This document shows, piece after piece, positions 38,553 through 48,024 of a stretch of 64,000 nt of DNA (positions are counted from its first letter, which is position 1; the number at the start of each line of letters is the position of its first letter). The DNA comes from Verrucosispora sioxanthis (GTDB taxonomy: Bacteria > Actinomycetota > Actinomycetes > Mycobacteriales > Micromonosporaceae), in contig NZ_SAIY01000005.1 in NCBI RefSeq assembly GCF_010560025.1, positions 542,656 through 606,655 of the forward strand, read 5' to 3'. The notes under the pieces were generated by a model, which was not told where the DNA came from, made no database searches, and was given only the letters and a program-made list of their open reading frames with translations. The translations under genes were made by a program, and so were the position numbers.

Positions 38553-38742
38553 GGCGGCGGCCGACGGCCGGCGGGCCCCGGTGGCCGGTGCGGCAAGGTG
38601 GCCCAGGTCACAGCGTTTCGGGCGTCGTGAAACACGATCTTCACGGCAGCGTCACCCTCGCGACGCGGAGCCCGCCTAACTTTGTATCCGGTGGTGGTAC
38701 GGCACTCCCCGGTCGGGACGGGTCGGGGGTGCCGCGGTGTGG

Positions 38743-38789
38743 GGCACCGGGCCGCAGTTGTGCGGATTCCGCGATTGCGGCCCGGTGCC
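38743..38789 (+). terminator. terminator after the luciferase-like gene
   Basis: Perfect 13-base arms GGCACCGGGCCGC (about 38743-38755) and GCGGCCCGGTGCC (about 38777-38789), followed by the pyrimidine-rich TTCTCCCTTTCTTC on the plus strand. Serves the convergent pair. The rest of the 273-base gap shows nothing else. Confidence 0.65.
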
Positions 38790-38825
38790 TTCTCCCTTTC
38801 TTCTACCGCTTGTGCACCCTGGCGG

Positions 38826-41116
38826 TCAACGCAGGTAGATGTTGGGCGCGGGCGGCGTGCTCATGCCGTCGCCGAGGAAGAAGCTCGGGTGCGGGGGCTG
38901 GTTGTAGGCGGTGTTCTGCCAGGCGATGGCGACCCGGTACTGCAGGTCGTGCATCAGGGTGTGGAGCTGGATGCTGGTCGGGGTCGGGGTGCTGTAGATG
39001 CGCAGGGCCCGGCTGTCGGTGGTGCGCCACACCACCTCCTCCCGCCAGTCACCGAACAGGTCGGCCGAGAGCGCGGGAGTGGCCTTGGTGCCGTTGTTCG
39101 ACGCGACGCCACTGCCGGTGAGCAGGCGGGTGTCGCCGCCGGTGCCGTACTTGTCGATCCGGGTGGCGTCGAGCAGTTCGCGGACCGGGTCACCGTCCCA
39201 CCAGACGAGGAAGTTCGTCGAGGACGGCTTGCGGCCGATGTTCTGGCCCCGGGTGTTGGCCAGGCCGCTCACCGCGGACGACCAGGATTCGGCACCGGGG
39301 CTGCCGGCCCAGATGTCGCCCGAGACGCCCCGGCCGTTGTCGCCGCCGGTCGGGGTGGACCAGAGGATCTGACCGGTGCGGGCGTCGGCGAACCAGGAGC
39401 TGGGCTTGCTGCCGTCCTCGCTCACCTTGAAGTACTCCAGACCCGGGCGGGACGGGTCGAGGTCGCCGACGTGCCCGGCGTCGCCGTGGCCGTGGCCGGT
39501 GGACCACAGCAGGCGGCCGTTGTCGTCGATGGTGGCCGCACCGTAGACGATCTCCTGCCGGCCGTCGCCGTCGACGTCGGCGACGGAGAGGCTGTGGTTG
39601 CCCTGCCCGGCGGCGGCGCCGTTGCCGGCGGCGTTGGAGTCGAAGGTCCACCGCTTGGTGAGCGCGCCGTTGCGGAAGTCCCAGGCGGCGATGACCGCGC
39701 GGGTGTAGTAGCCACGGGCCATGATCAGCGACGGGCGTTGCCCGTCGAGGTAGGCGGTGCCGGCGAGGAACCGGTCGACCCGATTGCCGTAGTTGTCGCC
39801 CCAGGAGGAGACGGTGCCGCGCGGCGGGTCGTAGGTGACGGTGGACAGGGCGGCACCGGTGCTGCCGTCGAACATGGTCAGGTACTCCGGGCCGGCGAGG
39901 ACGTAGCCGGCGGAGTTGCGGTGGTCGGCGTTGGCGTTGCCGATCACCTGGCCGGTGCCGGAGCGGGTGCCGTCGGCGGTCTTCATGGCCACCTCGGCAC
40001 GGCCGTCACCGTCGTAGTCGTACACCTGGAACTGGGTGTAGTGGGCACCGGCCCGGATGTTGCGGCCCAGGTCGATGCGCCACAGCCGGTAGCCGGGCAG
40101 GGTGTACGCGTCGAGGTAGACGTTGCCGGTGTAGCCGGACTGCGAGTTGTCCTTGGCGTTGGACGGCTCCCACTTGACCACGAAGTCGTAGTCGCCGTCA
40201 CCGTCGAGGTCGCCGACGCTGGCGTCGTTCGCCGAGTAGGTGTACGCCTCGCCGCTGGGTGTGGTGCCGCCCGGCGGGACCTGCAACGGCACGTCGAGAT
40301 AGCCGGCGGGGAACTGCAGTGCCTGCACGGACTGGGTCTGTTCGACGCCGTCCACCAGGGCCCGCAAGGTGTAGTTCGCTCCGGCCGGCGCGCCACTGTC
40401 CAGGTAGTTGGTCGCGCCGGTGATCGGGCTGGCGTTCACCCGGTTCGTGCCCCGGTAGAGGTTGAACGCGACGCCGCTGGTCTCGGTGCCCAGCAGCCGC
40501 CAGGAAACCAGGTTGGCCGACCCGGAGCGGACGCTGACCAGCCCCCGTTCCAGGTTCTCCGCCTGCATCGCCCCGGGCGGTGGGGTGGGCGGTGGGGTGG
40601 TCGGCGATGGAGTCGTCGACGGCGCCACGGTGGGTGACGGACGCGGCGTGCTGGACGGTGGGGTGGTCGGCGTGGGGGTCGGCGTGGGGGTCGGGGTGGT
40701 GGCGCCGGTGCAGGTGGTGCCGTTCAGCGCGAAGCTGAGGGGGGCCGGGTTGCTGCCGTTCCACGAGCCGTTGAAGCCGAAGTTGACGCTGCCGTTGGTG
40801 CCGATGGCGGCGTTGTAGTCGACGTTGCGGGCGCTCACCTGGGCGCCGGACTGGGTGACGGTGGTGTTCCAGGCCTGGGTGACCTGTTGCCCGGCGGTGT
40901 AGGACCAGGTGAGGGTCCAGCCGTCGACCGGGTCGCCGAGGTTGGTGATGGTGACGTCGGCGCCGAAGCCGCCGGTCCACTGGTTGGTGACGCGGTAGTC
41001 GACGCGGCATCCGGCGGCGGCGGCCGAGGCGGTCAGGGTGGTCAGCACGCCGGCGGCGGCGACCGCGGTGGCGGTGGCCGCGGCGAGCAGGGCCGCCCGG
41101 GGGCGGTGCGAGGCAT
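38826..41116 (-). CDS. secreted CBM2 plus PL11 rhamnogalacturonan lyase, signal peptide possibly frameshifted
   Basis: Extracellular pectin-degrading enzyme of about 760 residues. After a Sec signal (ALLAAATATAVAAAG) comes a cellulose-binding CBM2 (CRVDYRVTNQWTGGFGADVT, WTLTWSYTAGQQVTQAWN), a Pro/Thr linker, then a family 11 polysaccharide lyase propeller of the YesW type (LENLERGLVSVRSGS-like start, DLDGDGDYDFVVKWEPSNAKD, AGAHYTQFQVYDYDGDGRAE, SLSVADVDGDGRQEIVYG). The good ribosome site (GGAGG) and ATG at 41116 are one base out of frame with the signal peptide, across a CCCCC run; restoring one C gives MPRTAPRAALLAAA. The open frame itself extends to 41195 without a good start. Confidence 0.9.
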
Positions 41117-41289
41117 GGTTCCTCCGGTGGAGGTCGGGACGCGCGGCGTCCGGTGCTCCGCCGGCCGTGCCCGGGGCCGGCGGGTGTTCGTCCACCGGCC
41201 GTGCCCGGGCCGGCGGCTGGGCCGCGCTAGCGGAAAGGATCCATCTGATCGATGAACATGAGTGCGTTCCCGCGCATCTGTGATGCTAG

Positions 41290-41302
41290 GGCAAGCGTTT
41301 TC
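41290..41302 (-). promoter_or_regulatory. weak LacI-family-like operator candidate upstream of the lyase
   Basis: On the minus strand GAAAACGCTTGCC resembles the palindromic GAAAnCGnTTnC cores of LacI-type sugar regulators and lies about 175 bases ahead of the likely start. It is only partly symmetric, so this is a suggestion. Confidence 0.2.
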
Positions 41303-41360
41303 TGCGCACAATCGATCCGCCGCCTTGCTCTACCGCGGCTCCTTTTGATCCACTCGCCGG

Positions 41361-42809
41361 GTGGCTGCACACATGACGCCGGAGGAGTTCCGCCGGGCCG
41401 GGTACGCGGTGGTCGACTGGATCGCCGACTACTGGGCGACCCTGCCCCAACGCCCGGTGACCTCCCAGGACCCGCCCGGCACGGTGGCCGCCGGGCTGTC
41501 GGCCGGACCACCGGCCCGGGGTGAGCCGGTCGAGGCGGTCCTCGCCGACCTGGACAAGCTGGTCGCACCCGGGCTCACCCACTGGCAGCATCCGGGCTTC
41601 TTCGGGTACTTCCCGGCCAACACCTCGGGCCCCAGCGTGCTCGGTGACCTGGTCAGTGCCGGGCTCGGCGTGCAGGGCATGCTCTGGGCCACCGGCCCGG
41701 CGTGCACGGAACTGGAGACGGTGCTGCTCGACTGGCTGGCCGACCTGCTGGACCTGCCGGCCCGGTTCCGCTCCACCGGCCGCGGTGGTGGCGTCATCCA
41801 GGACTCCGCGTCCTCGGCCACCCTGGTGGCCACCCTGGTCGCGCTGCACCGGGCCGCCGGTGGGCGGTGGCGCCAGGCCGGCGTCGACCGTCGCTACCGG
41901 GTCTACGCCTCGACCGAGGCGCACTCGTCGGTGGAGAAGGCCGCCCGGATCGCGGGGCTGGGCGCCGAGGGCGTACGCCTGATCGAGGTGGATCCGGCGA
42001 CCCGGGCGATGTCGCCGGCGGCGCTGCGCGCCGCGATCGAGGCGGACCGGGCGGCTGGACTGGTGCCCGCCCTGGTGGTGGCGACCGTCGGCACCACTTC
42101 CACCACGGCGGTGGACCCGCTGCCCGAGCTCGGTCCGATCTGCGCCGAGCACGGTGTCTTCCTGCACGTCGACGCCGCGTACGCGGGCGCGGCGGCGGTC
42201 TGCCCGGAGTTGCGGTTCGGCCACGCGGGCCTGGAGTACGCCGACTCGTACTGTTTCGACCCGCACAAGTGGCTGCTCACCGGCTTCGACTGCGACGCGT
42301 TCTGGGTGGCCGACGCGGGCGAGCTGGTGGAGGCGCTGACCGTGCTGCCGGAGTACCTGCGCAACGCGGCCACCGAGTCCGGCGCGGTGATCGACTACCG
42401 GGACTGGCAGGTGCCGCTGGGTCGGCGGTTCCGGGCCCTGAAGCTGTGGTTCGTGTTGCGCTGGTACGGCGTCGAGGGTCTGCGCGAGCACATCCGTGGC
42501 GGCGTCGCGCTGGCCGCCGGGTTCGCCGACCGGGTCCGCGCCGACGAACGGTTCGAACTGGTCGCCGACCACCCGTACGCCCTGGTCTGTTTCCGGCTGC
42601 GCGGCCCGGACGGGCCGAACGAGCGCCTGCTGGCGGCGGTGAACGCCACCGGCCGGATCTACCTGACCCACACCCGGGTCGCCGGCCGACACACGCTACG
42701 CCTGGCCGTCGGCGCCCCACAGACCACCCAGGCCCACGTCGACGAGGCCTGGCAACTCATCTCCCACACCGCGACAACCCTCTCCCCTCCACCATCTCGT
42801 CGATCATGA
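41361..42809 (+). CDS. PLP-dependent aromatic-L-amino-acid decarboxylase family protein
   Basis: Group II decarboxylase of 482 residues, expected to release CO2 from an aromatic amino acid such as tryptophan, tyrosine or DOPA. It opens MTPEEFRRAGYAVVDWIADYW, with FGYFPANTSGPSVLGDL, the GGVIQDSASSATLVA region, STEAHSSVEKAARIAG, the cofactor-facing HVDAAYAGAA, and Lys303 in DPHKWLLTGFDCD as the PLP anchor. The GTG at 41361 or ATG at 41373 may be the start. It stands alone, so the amine product's fate is unclear. Its stop lies inside a dispersed inverted repeat. Confidence 0.92.
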   Translation: MAAHMTPEEFRRAGYAVVDWIADYWATLPQRPVTSQDPPGTVAAGLSAGPPARGEPVEAVLADLDKLVAPGLTHWQHPGFFGYFPANTSGPSVLGDLVSAGLGVQGMLWATGPACTELETVLLDWLADLLDLPARFRSTGRGGGVIQDSASSATLVATLVALHRAAGGRWRQAGVDRRYRVYASTEAHSSVEKAARIAGLGAEGVRLIEVDPATRAMSPAALRAAIEADRAAGLVPALVVATVGTTSTTAVDPLPELGPICAEHGVFLHVDAAYAGAAAVCPELRFGHAGLEYADSYCFDPHKWLLTGFDCDAFWVADAGELVEALTVLPEYLRNAATESGAVIDYRDWQVPLGRRFRALKLWFVLRWYGVEGLREHIRGGVALAAGFADRVRADERFELVADHPYALVCFRLRGPDGPNERLLAAVNATGRIYLTHTRVAGRHTLRLAVGAPQTTQAHVDEAWQLISHTATTLSPPPSRRS

Positions 42810-42860
42810 GGTTGTTGTCCCCGCGCCCGGCGTGTCGGGACAACAACCTCATGGTCAACG
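42798..42860. repeat. inverted repeat, TGATCATGAGGTTG element, copy 2
   Basis: Arms 42798-42821 and 42837-42860 pair over 24 bases with two mismatches around a 15-base loop. The outer part ATCATGAGGTTG is shared with the element at 15872-15934, while the inner part (TTGTCCC) differs. It overlaps the last codons of the decarboxylase and separates two convergent genes. Confidence 0.8.
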
Positions 42861-42864
42861 GGAA

Positions 42865-43827
42865 TCAGGGCCGGCGCTCGTGCCCGGCACCGACCGGCTC
42901 GGCGGGGGCGGTGGTCTGTGCGGAGGCGGGCGGGGTGTCGGCGGCGAGGGTCGCGGCGAGGGACCGCTCGCGGCGGGTCCGCCGCAGCACCCGGACCGCA
43001 AGCGTCAGGGCGGTGATCCATCCGGCGGCCAACAGCAGGTAGACGATCACCGGCAGGGAACCGTCCACATCGCCGGCGCGCATCAGGACCCGGGCGTTGG
43101 TCAGCACGATCACGCCACCGACGGCCGCGCCGAGCAGTTGGGCCGGCACGATGCGGACCAGCCAGGCCGCGACCGGTGCGGCGATCAGGCCACCGGCGAG
43201 CAGCGCGAGCACGATCGGCAGCAGGAAGCCCTCGGTGCCCAGCCCGATCAGGAAGCCGAGGCTGGCGGCGGAGGCCACGACGAACTCGGAGGTGTCCACC
43301 GACCCGATCACCTTGCGGGGCTCCAGCCGACCGCTGACCAGCAGCGCCGGGGTGGCCACCGGGCCCCATCCACCACCGCCGGTGGCGTCGACGAAGCCGG
43401 CGACGAGACCGAGCGGGCCGAGGAAACGCCCGCGTAGCCGGCCGGCGGCCGGGTTTCGGCGCAGCGGCCGGGAGAACCGGACGAGCAGGTACGCCCCGAG
43501 CGTGAACAGGATCGCGGCCATCCATGGGGCGGCCGACTCGGTGGACAGGGCGCTGAGGAAGGTGGCACCGGCGAAGGCACCGAGCGCGCCGGGCACCGCG
43601 ATGCGGCGCACCACCCGCCAGTCGACGTTGCCGAACCGCCAGTGCGCGGTGCCCGCGGCGAGCGTGGTGCCGATCTCGGCCAGGTGCACCGAGGCGGACG
43701 CCGCCGCCGGTGCGACGCCGACCAACAGCAACAGCGTCGAGGAGGTCAGCCCGTACGCCATGCCGAGGGATCCGTCGACGAGTTGCGCGGCGAGCCCCAC
43801 CAACGCGATGACGAGCAGCTTGCGCAC
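42865..43827 (-). CDS. TauE/SafE family sulfite/anion exporter
   Basis: Membrane protein of 320 residues with about eight helices, of the TauE/SafE (DUF81) family linked to export or import of sulfite and related organosulfur anions. Family features include DGSLGMAYGLTSSTLLLL and VAGFVDATGGGGWGPVATPALL, each at the start of a repeat half, and GSVDTSEFVVASAASLGFL. The GTG start at 43827 follows GGGAGG. It lies behind an Rrf2-type regulator gene on the same strand, suggesting control by sulfur status. Confidence 0.9.
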   Translation of the reverse strand: MRKLLVIALVGLAAQLVDGSLGMAYGLTSSTLLLLVGVAPAAASASVHLAEIGTTLAAGTAHWRFGNVDWRVVRRIAVPGALGAFAGATFLSALSTESAAPWMAAILFTLGAYLLVRFSRPLRRNPAAGRLRGRFLGPLGLVAGFVDATGGGGWGPVATPALLVSGRLEPRKVIGSVDTSEFVVASAASLGFLIGLGTEGFLLPIVLALLAGGLIAAPVAAWLVRIVPAQLLGAAVGGVIVLTNARVLMRAGDVDGSLPVIVYLLLAAGWITALTLAVRVLRRTRRERSLAATLAADTPPASAQTTAPAEPVGAGHERRP

Positions 43828-43969
43828 GACGCCTCCCGGCTAAATTGGTATCTCCTATCGGCTTGGTCGACAATGCGGGATGCCGGGGCCTCCGGTCAAC
43901 CCCGCTATCAGTCAGTGAGACGACAACGTCGCCCGACGCGTGGCGTCCGGGGTGCGCCGGCGGGTCCGG

Positions 43970-44431
43970 TCAGGTCCAGGCGGCGGGATCGGCGACCAGC
44001 TTGGTGACCGGCTCGGGCAGGGTGCCTCGCGCCACGTCGGCGACGGTGACCAGTTCGAGGATCTGCCGCTCGCTGGCCCGCAACGCGATCCAGACCTCCT
44101 GCAACGCCCGCGCCGCACCCTGATAGCCGAGGTGCTCGGGGCGTTGGCCCCGAATATGGGCAAGCGGCCCGTCGATCACCCGGATCACCTCGGCGAGGCT
44201 GATCTCCTCGGCCGGCCGGGCCAACCAGTAGCCGCCCTCCGGGCCGCGCTGGGCCTGCACCACGCCGGCCCGACGCAGTTGCAGCAGGATGCTCTCCAGG
44301 AACTTCGGCGGGATCTGCTGGGCCCGCGCGATCTGGTCGGCGGTGACCGGTCGACCCCGTCCAGCCCCGGTCACCGAGGCCAGTTCGGCGACCGCTCGAA
44401 GGGCGTAGTCCACCCGGGCTGAGAGACGCAT
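43970..44431 (-). CDS. Rrf2 family transcriptional regulator without cysteines
   Basis: Winged-helix regulator of 153 residues: RLSARVDYALRAVAELA, QIARAQQIPPKFLESILLQLRRAG with the recognition helix, RGPEGGYWLARPAEEISLAEV and a dimerisation helix. Rrf2 proteins such as IscR bind an iron-sulfur cluster with three cysteines; this protein has none, so it resembles the CymR branch that senses cysteine biosynthesis. Upstream of the TauE gene by 142 bases, where an AT-rich stretch (AAATTGGTATCTCCTATCGG) may be its operator. Confidence 0.9.
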   Translation of the reverse strand: MRLSARVDYALRAVAELASVTGAGRGRPVTADQIARAQQIPPKFLESILLQLRRAGVVQAQRGPEGGYWLARPAEEISLAEVIRVIDGPLAHIRGQRPEHLGYQGAARALQEVWIALRASERQILELVTVADVARGTLPEPVTKLVADPAAWT

Positions 44432-44545
44432 GTCGGACAGGTTAACGGTCGGGTATCCGGGCGCTGCCTGGCGGCCCGGACACCGGACCTGCCGGGTCGC
44501 CGGGGCCTGCCGGCCGGACGGCCACCGCTCGGCAGGACGGGTCGG

Positions 44546-45427
44546 CTAGCCGCCGACCCGGCGCAGCAGTCCCTCCTGGACGGCGCTGGCGATCTGGCTG
44601 CCGGCCACGGTGAACATGCGGCCGGTGGCCAGCCCGCGCGCTCCGGAGGCCGACGGGCTCCAGCAGTCGTAGAGGAACCATTCGTCGGCGCGGAACGGCC
44701 GGTGGAACCACAGGGCGTGGTCCAGGCTCGCCCCCACCACCCCGCCCGGTCCCCACACCTCGCCGTGCACCGAGAGCACCGAGTCGAGCAGGGTCAGGTC
44801 GGAGGCGTAGGTCAGGGCGCAGGCGTGCAGCAGCGGATCGTCGGGCAGCTTGCCGTCGATGCGCATCCACACCCGTTGGTGCGGGTCGGCCGGCCGGTCG
44901 CCGGGACGTACCCAACCGGGCTCGCCGACGTAGCGCACGTCGATCGGTCGGGGAATCTGCCCCCAGATGCCCAGCCGTTCCGGGTAGCGGGACAGCCGGT
45001 CGGTCATGGTCGGCACCGACTCGGGCCCGGGCACGTCCGGCGGCAGCGGGGCGTGGTGGTCCAGCCCCTCCTCCGGCCGCTGGAACGAGGCGGACATGAA
45101 GAAGATGGGCTTGCCGTGCTGGAGCGCGACCGACCGACGCACCGAGAAGGAGCGGCCGTCGCGGATGTTCTCCACCTCGTACTCGATCGGCTCGACCGGG
45201 TCGCCGGCACGCACGAAGTAGCCGTGCAGCGAGTGGACCACCCGCTCCGCGTCGACGGTGCGGCCGGCGGCGACCAGGGCCTGCCCGGCGACCTGGCCGC
45301 CGTACACCCGCTGCGGACCGACCGGCGGGCTCATCCCGCGAAACGACATGGTGCCGGTGGGCGCGAGGTCCAGGACCTCCAGCAGCTGGTCGACGGCGGC
45401 CTGCCCGACGAGCGAGCCGTCGGTCAC
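44546..45427 (-). CDS. tesB: acyl-CoA thioesterase II
   Basis: Hydrolyses medium- and long-chain acyl-CoA to free fatty acid and CoA. The 293-residue protein has the double hot-dog layout: QRVYGGQVAGQALVAAGRTV, VHSLHGYFVRAGDP with the first conserved patch, RDGRSFSVRRSVALQHGKPIF region, then DLTLLDSVLSVHG and SLDHALWFHRPFRADEW of the second half. The start overlaps the pyk stop by four bases (ATGA), so the two are translated together. Confidence 0.95.
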   Translation of the reverse strand: MTDGSLVGQAAVDQLLEVLDLAPTGTMSFRGMSPPVGPQRVYGGQVAGQALVAAGRTVDAERVVHSLHGYFVRAGDPVEPIEYEVENIRDGRSFSVRRSVALQHGKPIFFMSASFQRPEEGLDHHAPLPPDVPGPESVPTMTDRLSRYPERLGIWGQIPRPIDVRYVGEPGWVRPGDRPADPHQRVWMRIDGKLPDDPLLHACALTYASDLTLLDSVLSVHGEVWGPGGVVGASLDHALWFHRPFRADEWFLYDCWSPSASGARGLATGRMFTVAGSQIASAVQEGLLRRVGG

Positions 45428-46872
45428 TGCAACGCCCGCGCCGTGGCGGCGTCGACGAGCGAACCGAGCTGGTGCACCCGCAGGGTGTTCGTCGAGCCGG
45501 GGCTGCCGGGCGGGCTGCCGGCCACGATCACCACGTAGTCGCCGGGGTTGCCCCGGTTCAGCCCGAGCAGCGCCTGGTCGACCTGGCGGAACATGTCGTC
45601 GGTGTGCTGCACGAACGGCATCAGGAAGGTCTCCACCCCCCAGGAGAGGGCGAGCTGCGCCCGCACCTCGGGCACCGGCGTGAAGGCCAGCAGCGGCAGG
45701 TCGCAGTGCAGCCGGCTGAGCCGGCGCACGGTGTCACCGGTCTGGGAGAACGCGACGAGCGCCTTGGCGCCGATGGCCCGGGCGATCGAGGAGGCGGCCA
45801 CGGTGAGCGCGCCGCCGTGCGTACGCGGGTCGTGCTGGAGGCGGGGCACCAGGATCGATCCGGCCTCGGTGGTGGTGACGATCTTGGACATGGTGCTGAC
45901 CGTGAGCACCGGGTACTTGCCGACGCTCGTCTCACCGGAGAGCATCACCGCGTCGGCACCGTCGAGCACCGCGTTCGCCACGTCGGAGGCCTCGGCGCGG
46001 GTCGGCCGGGAATTCTCGATCATGGAGTCGAGCATCTGGGTGGCCACGATGACCGGCTTGGCGTTCTCCCGGCACAACTGCACCGCGCGCTTCTGCACCA
46101 GCGGCACCTCGTCGAGCGGCAGTTCCACGCCGAGGTCACCGCGGGCCACCATGACCCCGTCGAAGGCCAGCACGATCGCTTCGAGGTGGTCGACCGCCTC
46201 CGGCTTCTCGACCTTGGCCAGCACCGGGCGGTGCACACCGACCTCGCTCATGATCGCGTGGCACAGCTTGATGTCGTCGGCGGAGCGGACGAACGACAGG
46301 GCGACCAGGTCGACACCGAGGCCGAGCGCGAAGCGCAGGTCGGCGGCGTCCTTCTCCGACAGGGCGGGCACGCTGACCGCCACGTTGGGCAGCGAGACGC
46401 CTTTGTTGTTGCTGACCGGCCCACCCTCGGTGACCAGCACCCGGATGTCGTTGCCGGTGACGTCGGTGACCTCGACGGCGACCCGGCCGTCGTCGATCAG
46501 CAGCCGGTCACCGGGCTTGACCTCCTGGGGAAGCTTGCGGTACGTGCAGGAGACCCGCTCCTTGCTGCCCACGACGTCGTCACCGGTGATCACCACGGAG
46601 TCACCGGTACGCCACTCGTGCGGCCCGTCGGCGAACCGGCCGAGTCGGATCTTTGGCCCCTGGAGGTCGGCCAGGATCGCCACCGGCTGGCCCGCCGCCT
46701 CAGCCGCCTCCCGGACGAGCCGGTAGACCGACTCGTGGTCGGCGTGGCTGCCGTGACTGAAGTTGAGCCTCGCCACGTTCATGCCGGCTTCGACGAGCCC
46801 ACGGATGCGCTCGGGCGACGAGGTGGCGGGGCCAAGAGTGCAGACGATCTTCGCGCGGCGTGTCACGCCCAT
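45424..46872 (-). CDS. pyk: pyruvate kinase
   Basis: Last step of glycolysis, phosphoenolpyruvate plus ADP to pyruvate plus ATP. The 482-residue enzyme has RAKIVCTLGPATSSPERI, the active-site region NFSHGSHADH, LADLQGPKIRLG, the catalytic lysine stretch VLAKVEKPEAVDHL, VMVARGDLGVELPLDEVP and NSRPTRAEASDVANAVLDG, plus the C-terminal allosteric domain. The ATG at 46872 gives MGVTRRAKIV. It leads a two-gene unit with tesB. Confidence 0.97.
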   Translation of the reverse strand: MGVTRRAKIVCTLGPATSSPERIRGLVEAGMNVARLNFSHGSHADHESVYRLVREAAEAAGQPVAILADLQGPKIRLGRFADGPHEWRTGDSVVITGDDVVGSKERVSCTYRKLPQEVKPGDRLLIDDGRVAVEVTDVTGNDIRVLVTEGGPVSNNKGVSLPNVAVSVPALSEKDAADLRFALGLGVDLVALSFVRSADDIKLCHAIMSEVGVHRPVLAKVEKPEAVDHLEAIVLAFDGVMVARGDLGVELPLDEVPLVQKRAVQLCRENAKPVIVATQMLDSMIENSRPTRAEASDVANAVLDGADAVMLSGETSVGKYPVLTVSTMSKIVTTTEAGSILVPRLQHDPRTHGGALTVAASSIARAIGAKALVAFSQTGDTVRRLSRLHCDLPLLAFTPVPEVRAQLALSWGVETFLMPFVQHTDDMFRQVDQALLGLNRGNPGDYVVIVAGSPPGSPGSTNTLRVHQLGSLVDAATARALQ

Positions 46873-47116
46873 CAGGCTAGTCTCTCCTCCGGGTCGGACC
46901 ACCGGCCGACCCCTTGCGCAATGTGGAACAGTTGTCCAACGGCGCGCGGCCCAGTGGCGCGGCCGGCGAGCGTGGGCCGCTCCGGACGTCGACGGCGGGC
47001 AACGGCGACCGCGCGCCGGAATGGTACGCCCCCGGCGCCAGGCCGCGTGGGGGCGCTCCGGGTCGACAACTGTACGCGCACCGCCGACAACCCGCCGTGA
47101 CCGCGGCTGGAGTGCC

Positions 47117-47482
47117 TCAGCTTTCCGTCTTGACCAGCGGAAACTCCAGCGAGCCGGCCGGGCAGAGGAAGGTCATCACGTCCACCCGGTAGAGGCCGGC
47201 CTGCACCGCCGGATCGGCTTCCATCACGCTGCGGACATCGTCGACCGACCCGGTCCGCGCCAGACCGAACCCCAGCGGCGGGTCCGGCTCCCGGGCCTGG
47301 CCGTCCACCGCCCCGGCGACCAGGATGATGCCCCGCTGCTGCATCGCCTGCATGTGCCGGGCGTGCTCGGCCTGCAACCGCTGGATGGTCTCGGGCGGCA
47401 ACGCCCGCCCGGCGGCGCCGGGATACAGCACGATGCACTCGTAGGTGTCGAGCGCGAAGTCGACCTGCGGCTCCCCTGACAT
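47117..47482 (-). CDS. YCII-domain (YciI-like) protein
   Basis: A 121-residue protein of the YCII superfamily, small ferredoxin-like dimers of uncertain role, some with peroxidase or lyase-like activity. YECIVLYPGAAGRALPPETI, the HARHMQAMQQRGIILVAGAV segment and SVDDVRSVMEADPAVQAGLY follow the pattern. The ATG at 47482 has GGAAGGGAAG upstream. No partner gene is obvious. Confidence 0.82.
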   Translation of the reverse strand: MSGEPQVDFALDTYECIVLYPGAAGRALPPETIQRLQAEHARHMQAMQQRGIILVAGAVDGQAREPDPPLGFGLARTGSVDDVRSVMEADPAVQAGLYRVDVMTFLCPAGSLEFPLVKTES

Positions 47483-47703
47483 GGCTTCCCTTCCGCACGG
47501 CCCGCCGACGCCAGGCGGTGCACGCGGCGGTACCGTCCAGCCTCCCACGGACGGTCCGCCCGTACCGGCGCTCCGCCGATCCTGCTCCCGGCACCCGCGT
47601 CCAGGCCGATCACCGGGTCCGCCCGCGCGCCGGGTGACCGGCGGGCGGGCGCTCGCTACCGTGTGCTCGTCGTCGCGGCGACGACGGTGGGAGGGGTGCG
47701 GCG

Positions 47704-48024
47704 GTGCGCGATGGTGAGCCGGCGGCGGAGCCGCTGCCGTACGCGGAGGTCACCGACACCGGGTACGGCAGCCGGGTCGCGGAGACGTTCTCGGTGCGCC
47801 GGTACGGTCCGGCGGTGCTGCTCAGCGGCGACTGCCCCCGCTGCCAGCACCCGATCAGCTGCCCGATCGTCGACGAGGTGTACCGGCGGGAGGCACCGCA
47901 GGCAGCGGTCGACCCCGGCTACCGGACGCTGCTGTGCAGTTGCGCCGCCGACCATCCGGCCCGCCCCGACGGGTTGGCCGGCTGCGGCGCGTACTGGACG
48001 GTGACCCTGGAGGTCGAGGCGTGA
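47704..48024 (+). CDS. small putative zinc-ribbon protein, unknown function
   Basis: No family recognised. The 106-residue protein has six cysteines in a ribbon-like order: CPRCQHPISC, then LLCSCAADHP and AGCGAYW, which could hold one metal ion. The remainder is acidic and soluble. The GTG at 47704 follows GGGAGGGG at eight to nine bases, a strong site. Its stop overlaps the start of the next gene (GTGA), so it is translated together with a membrane protein, and both face the TPR-CHAT gene. Confidence 0.7.
   Translation: MRDGEPAAEPLPYAEVTDTGYGSRVAETFSVRRYGPAVLLSGDCPRCQHPISCPIVDEVYRREAPQAAVDPGYRTLLCSCAADHPARPDGLAGCGAYWTVTLEVEA

Noticed and set aside
24959..42809. Secondary-metabolite cluster from SARP regulator, luciferase-like enzyme, decarboxylase and ABM protein
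   Set aside because: These genes are scattered among transport and housekeeping genes and no core synthase is present.
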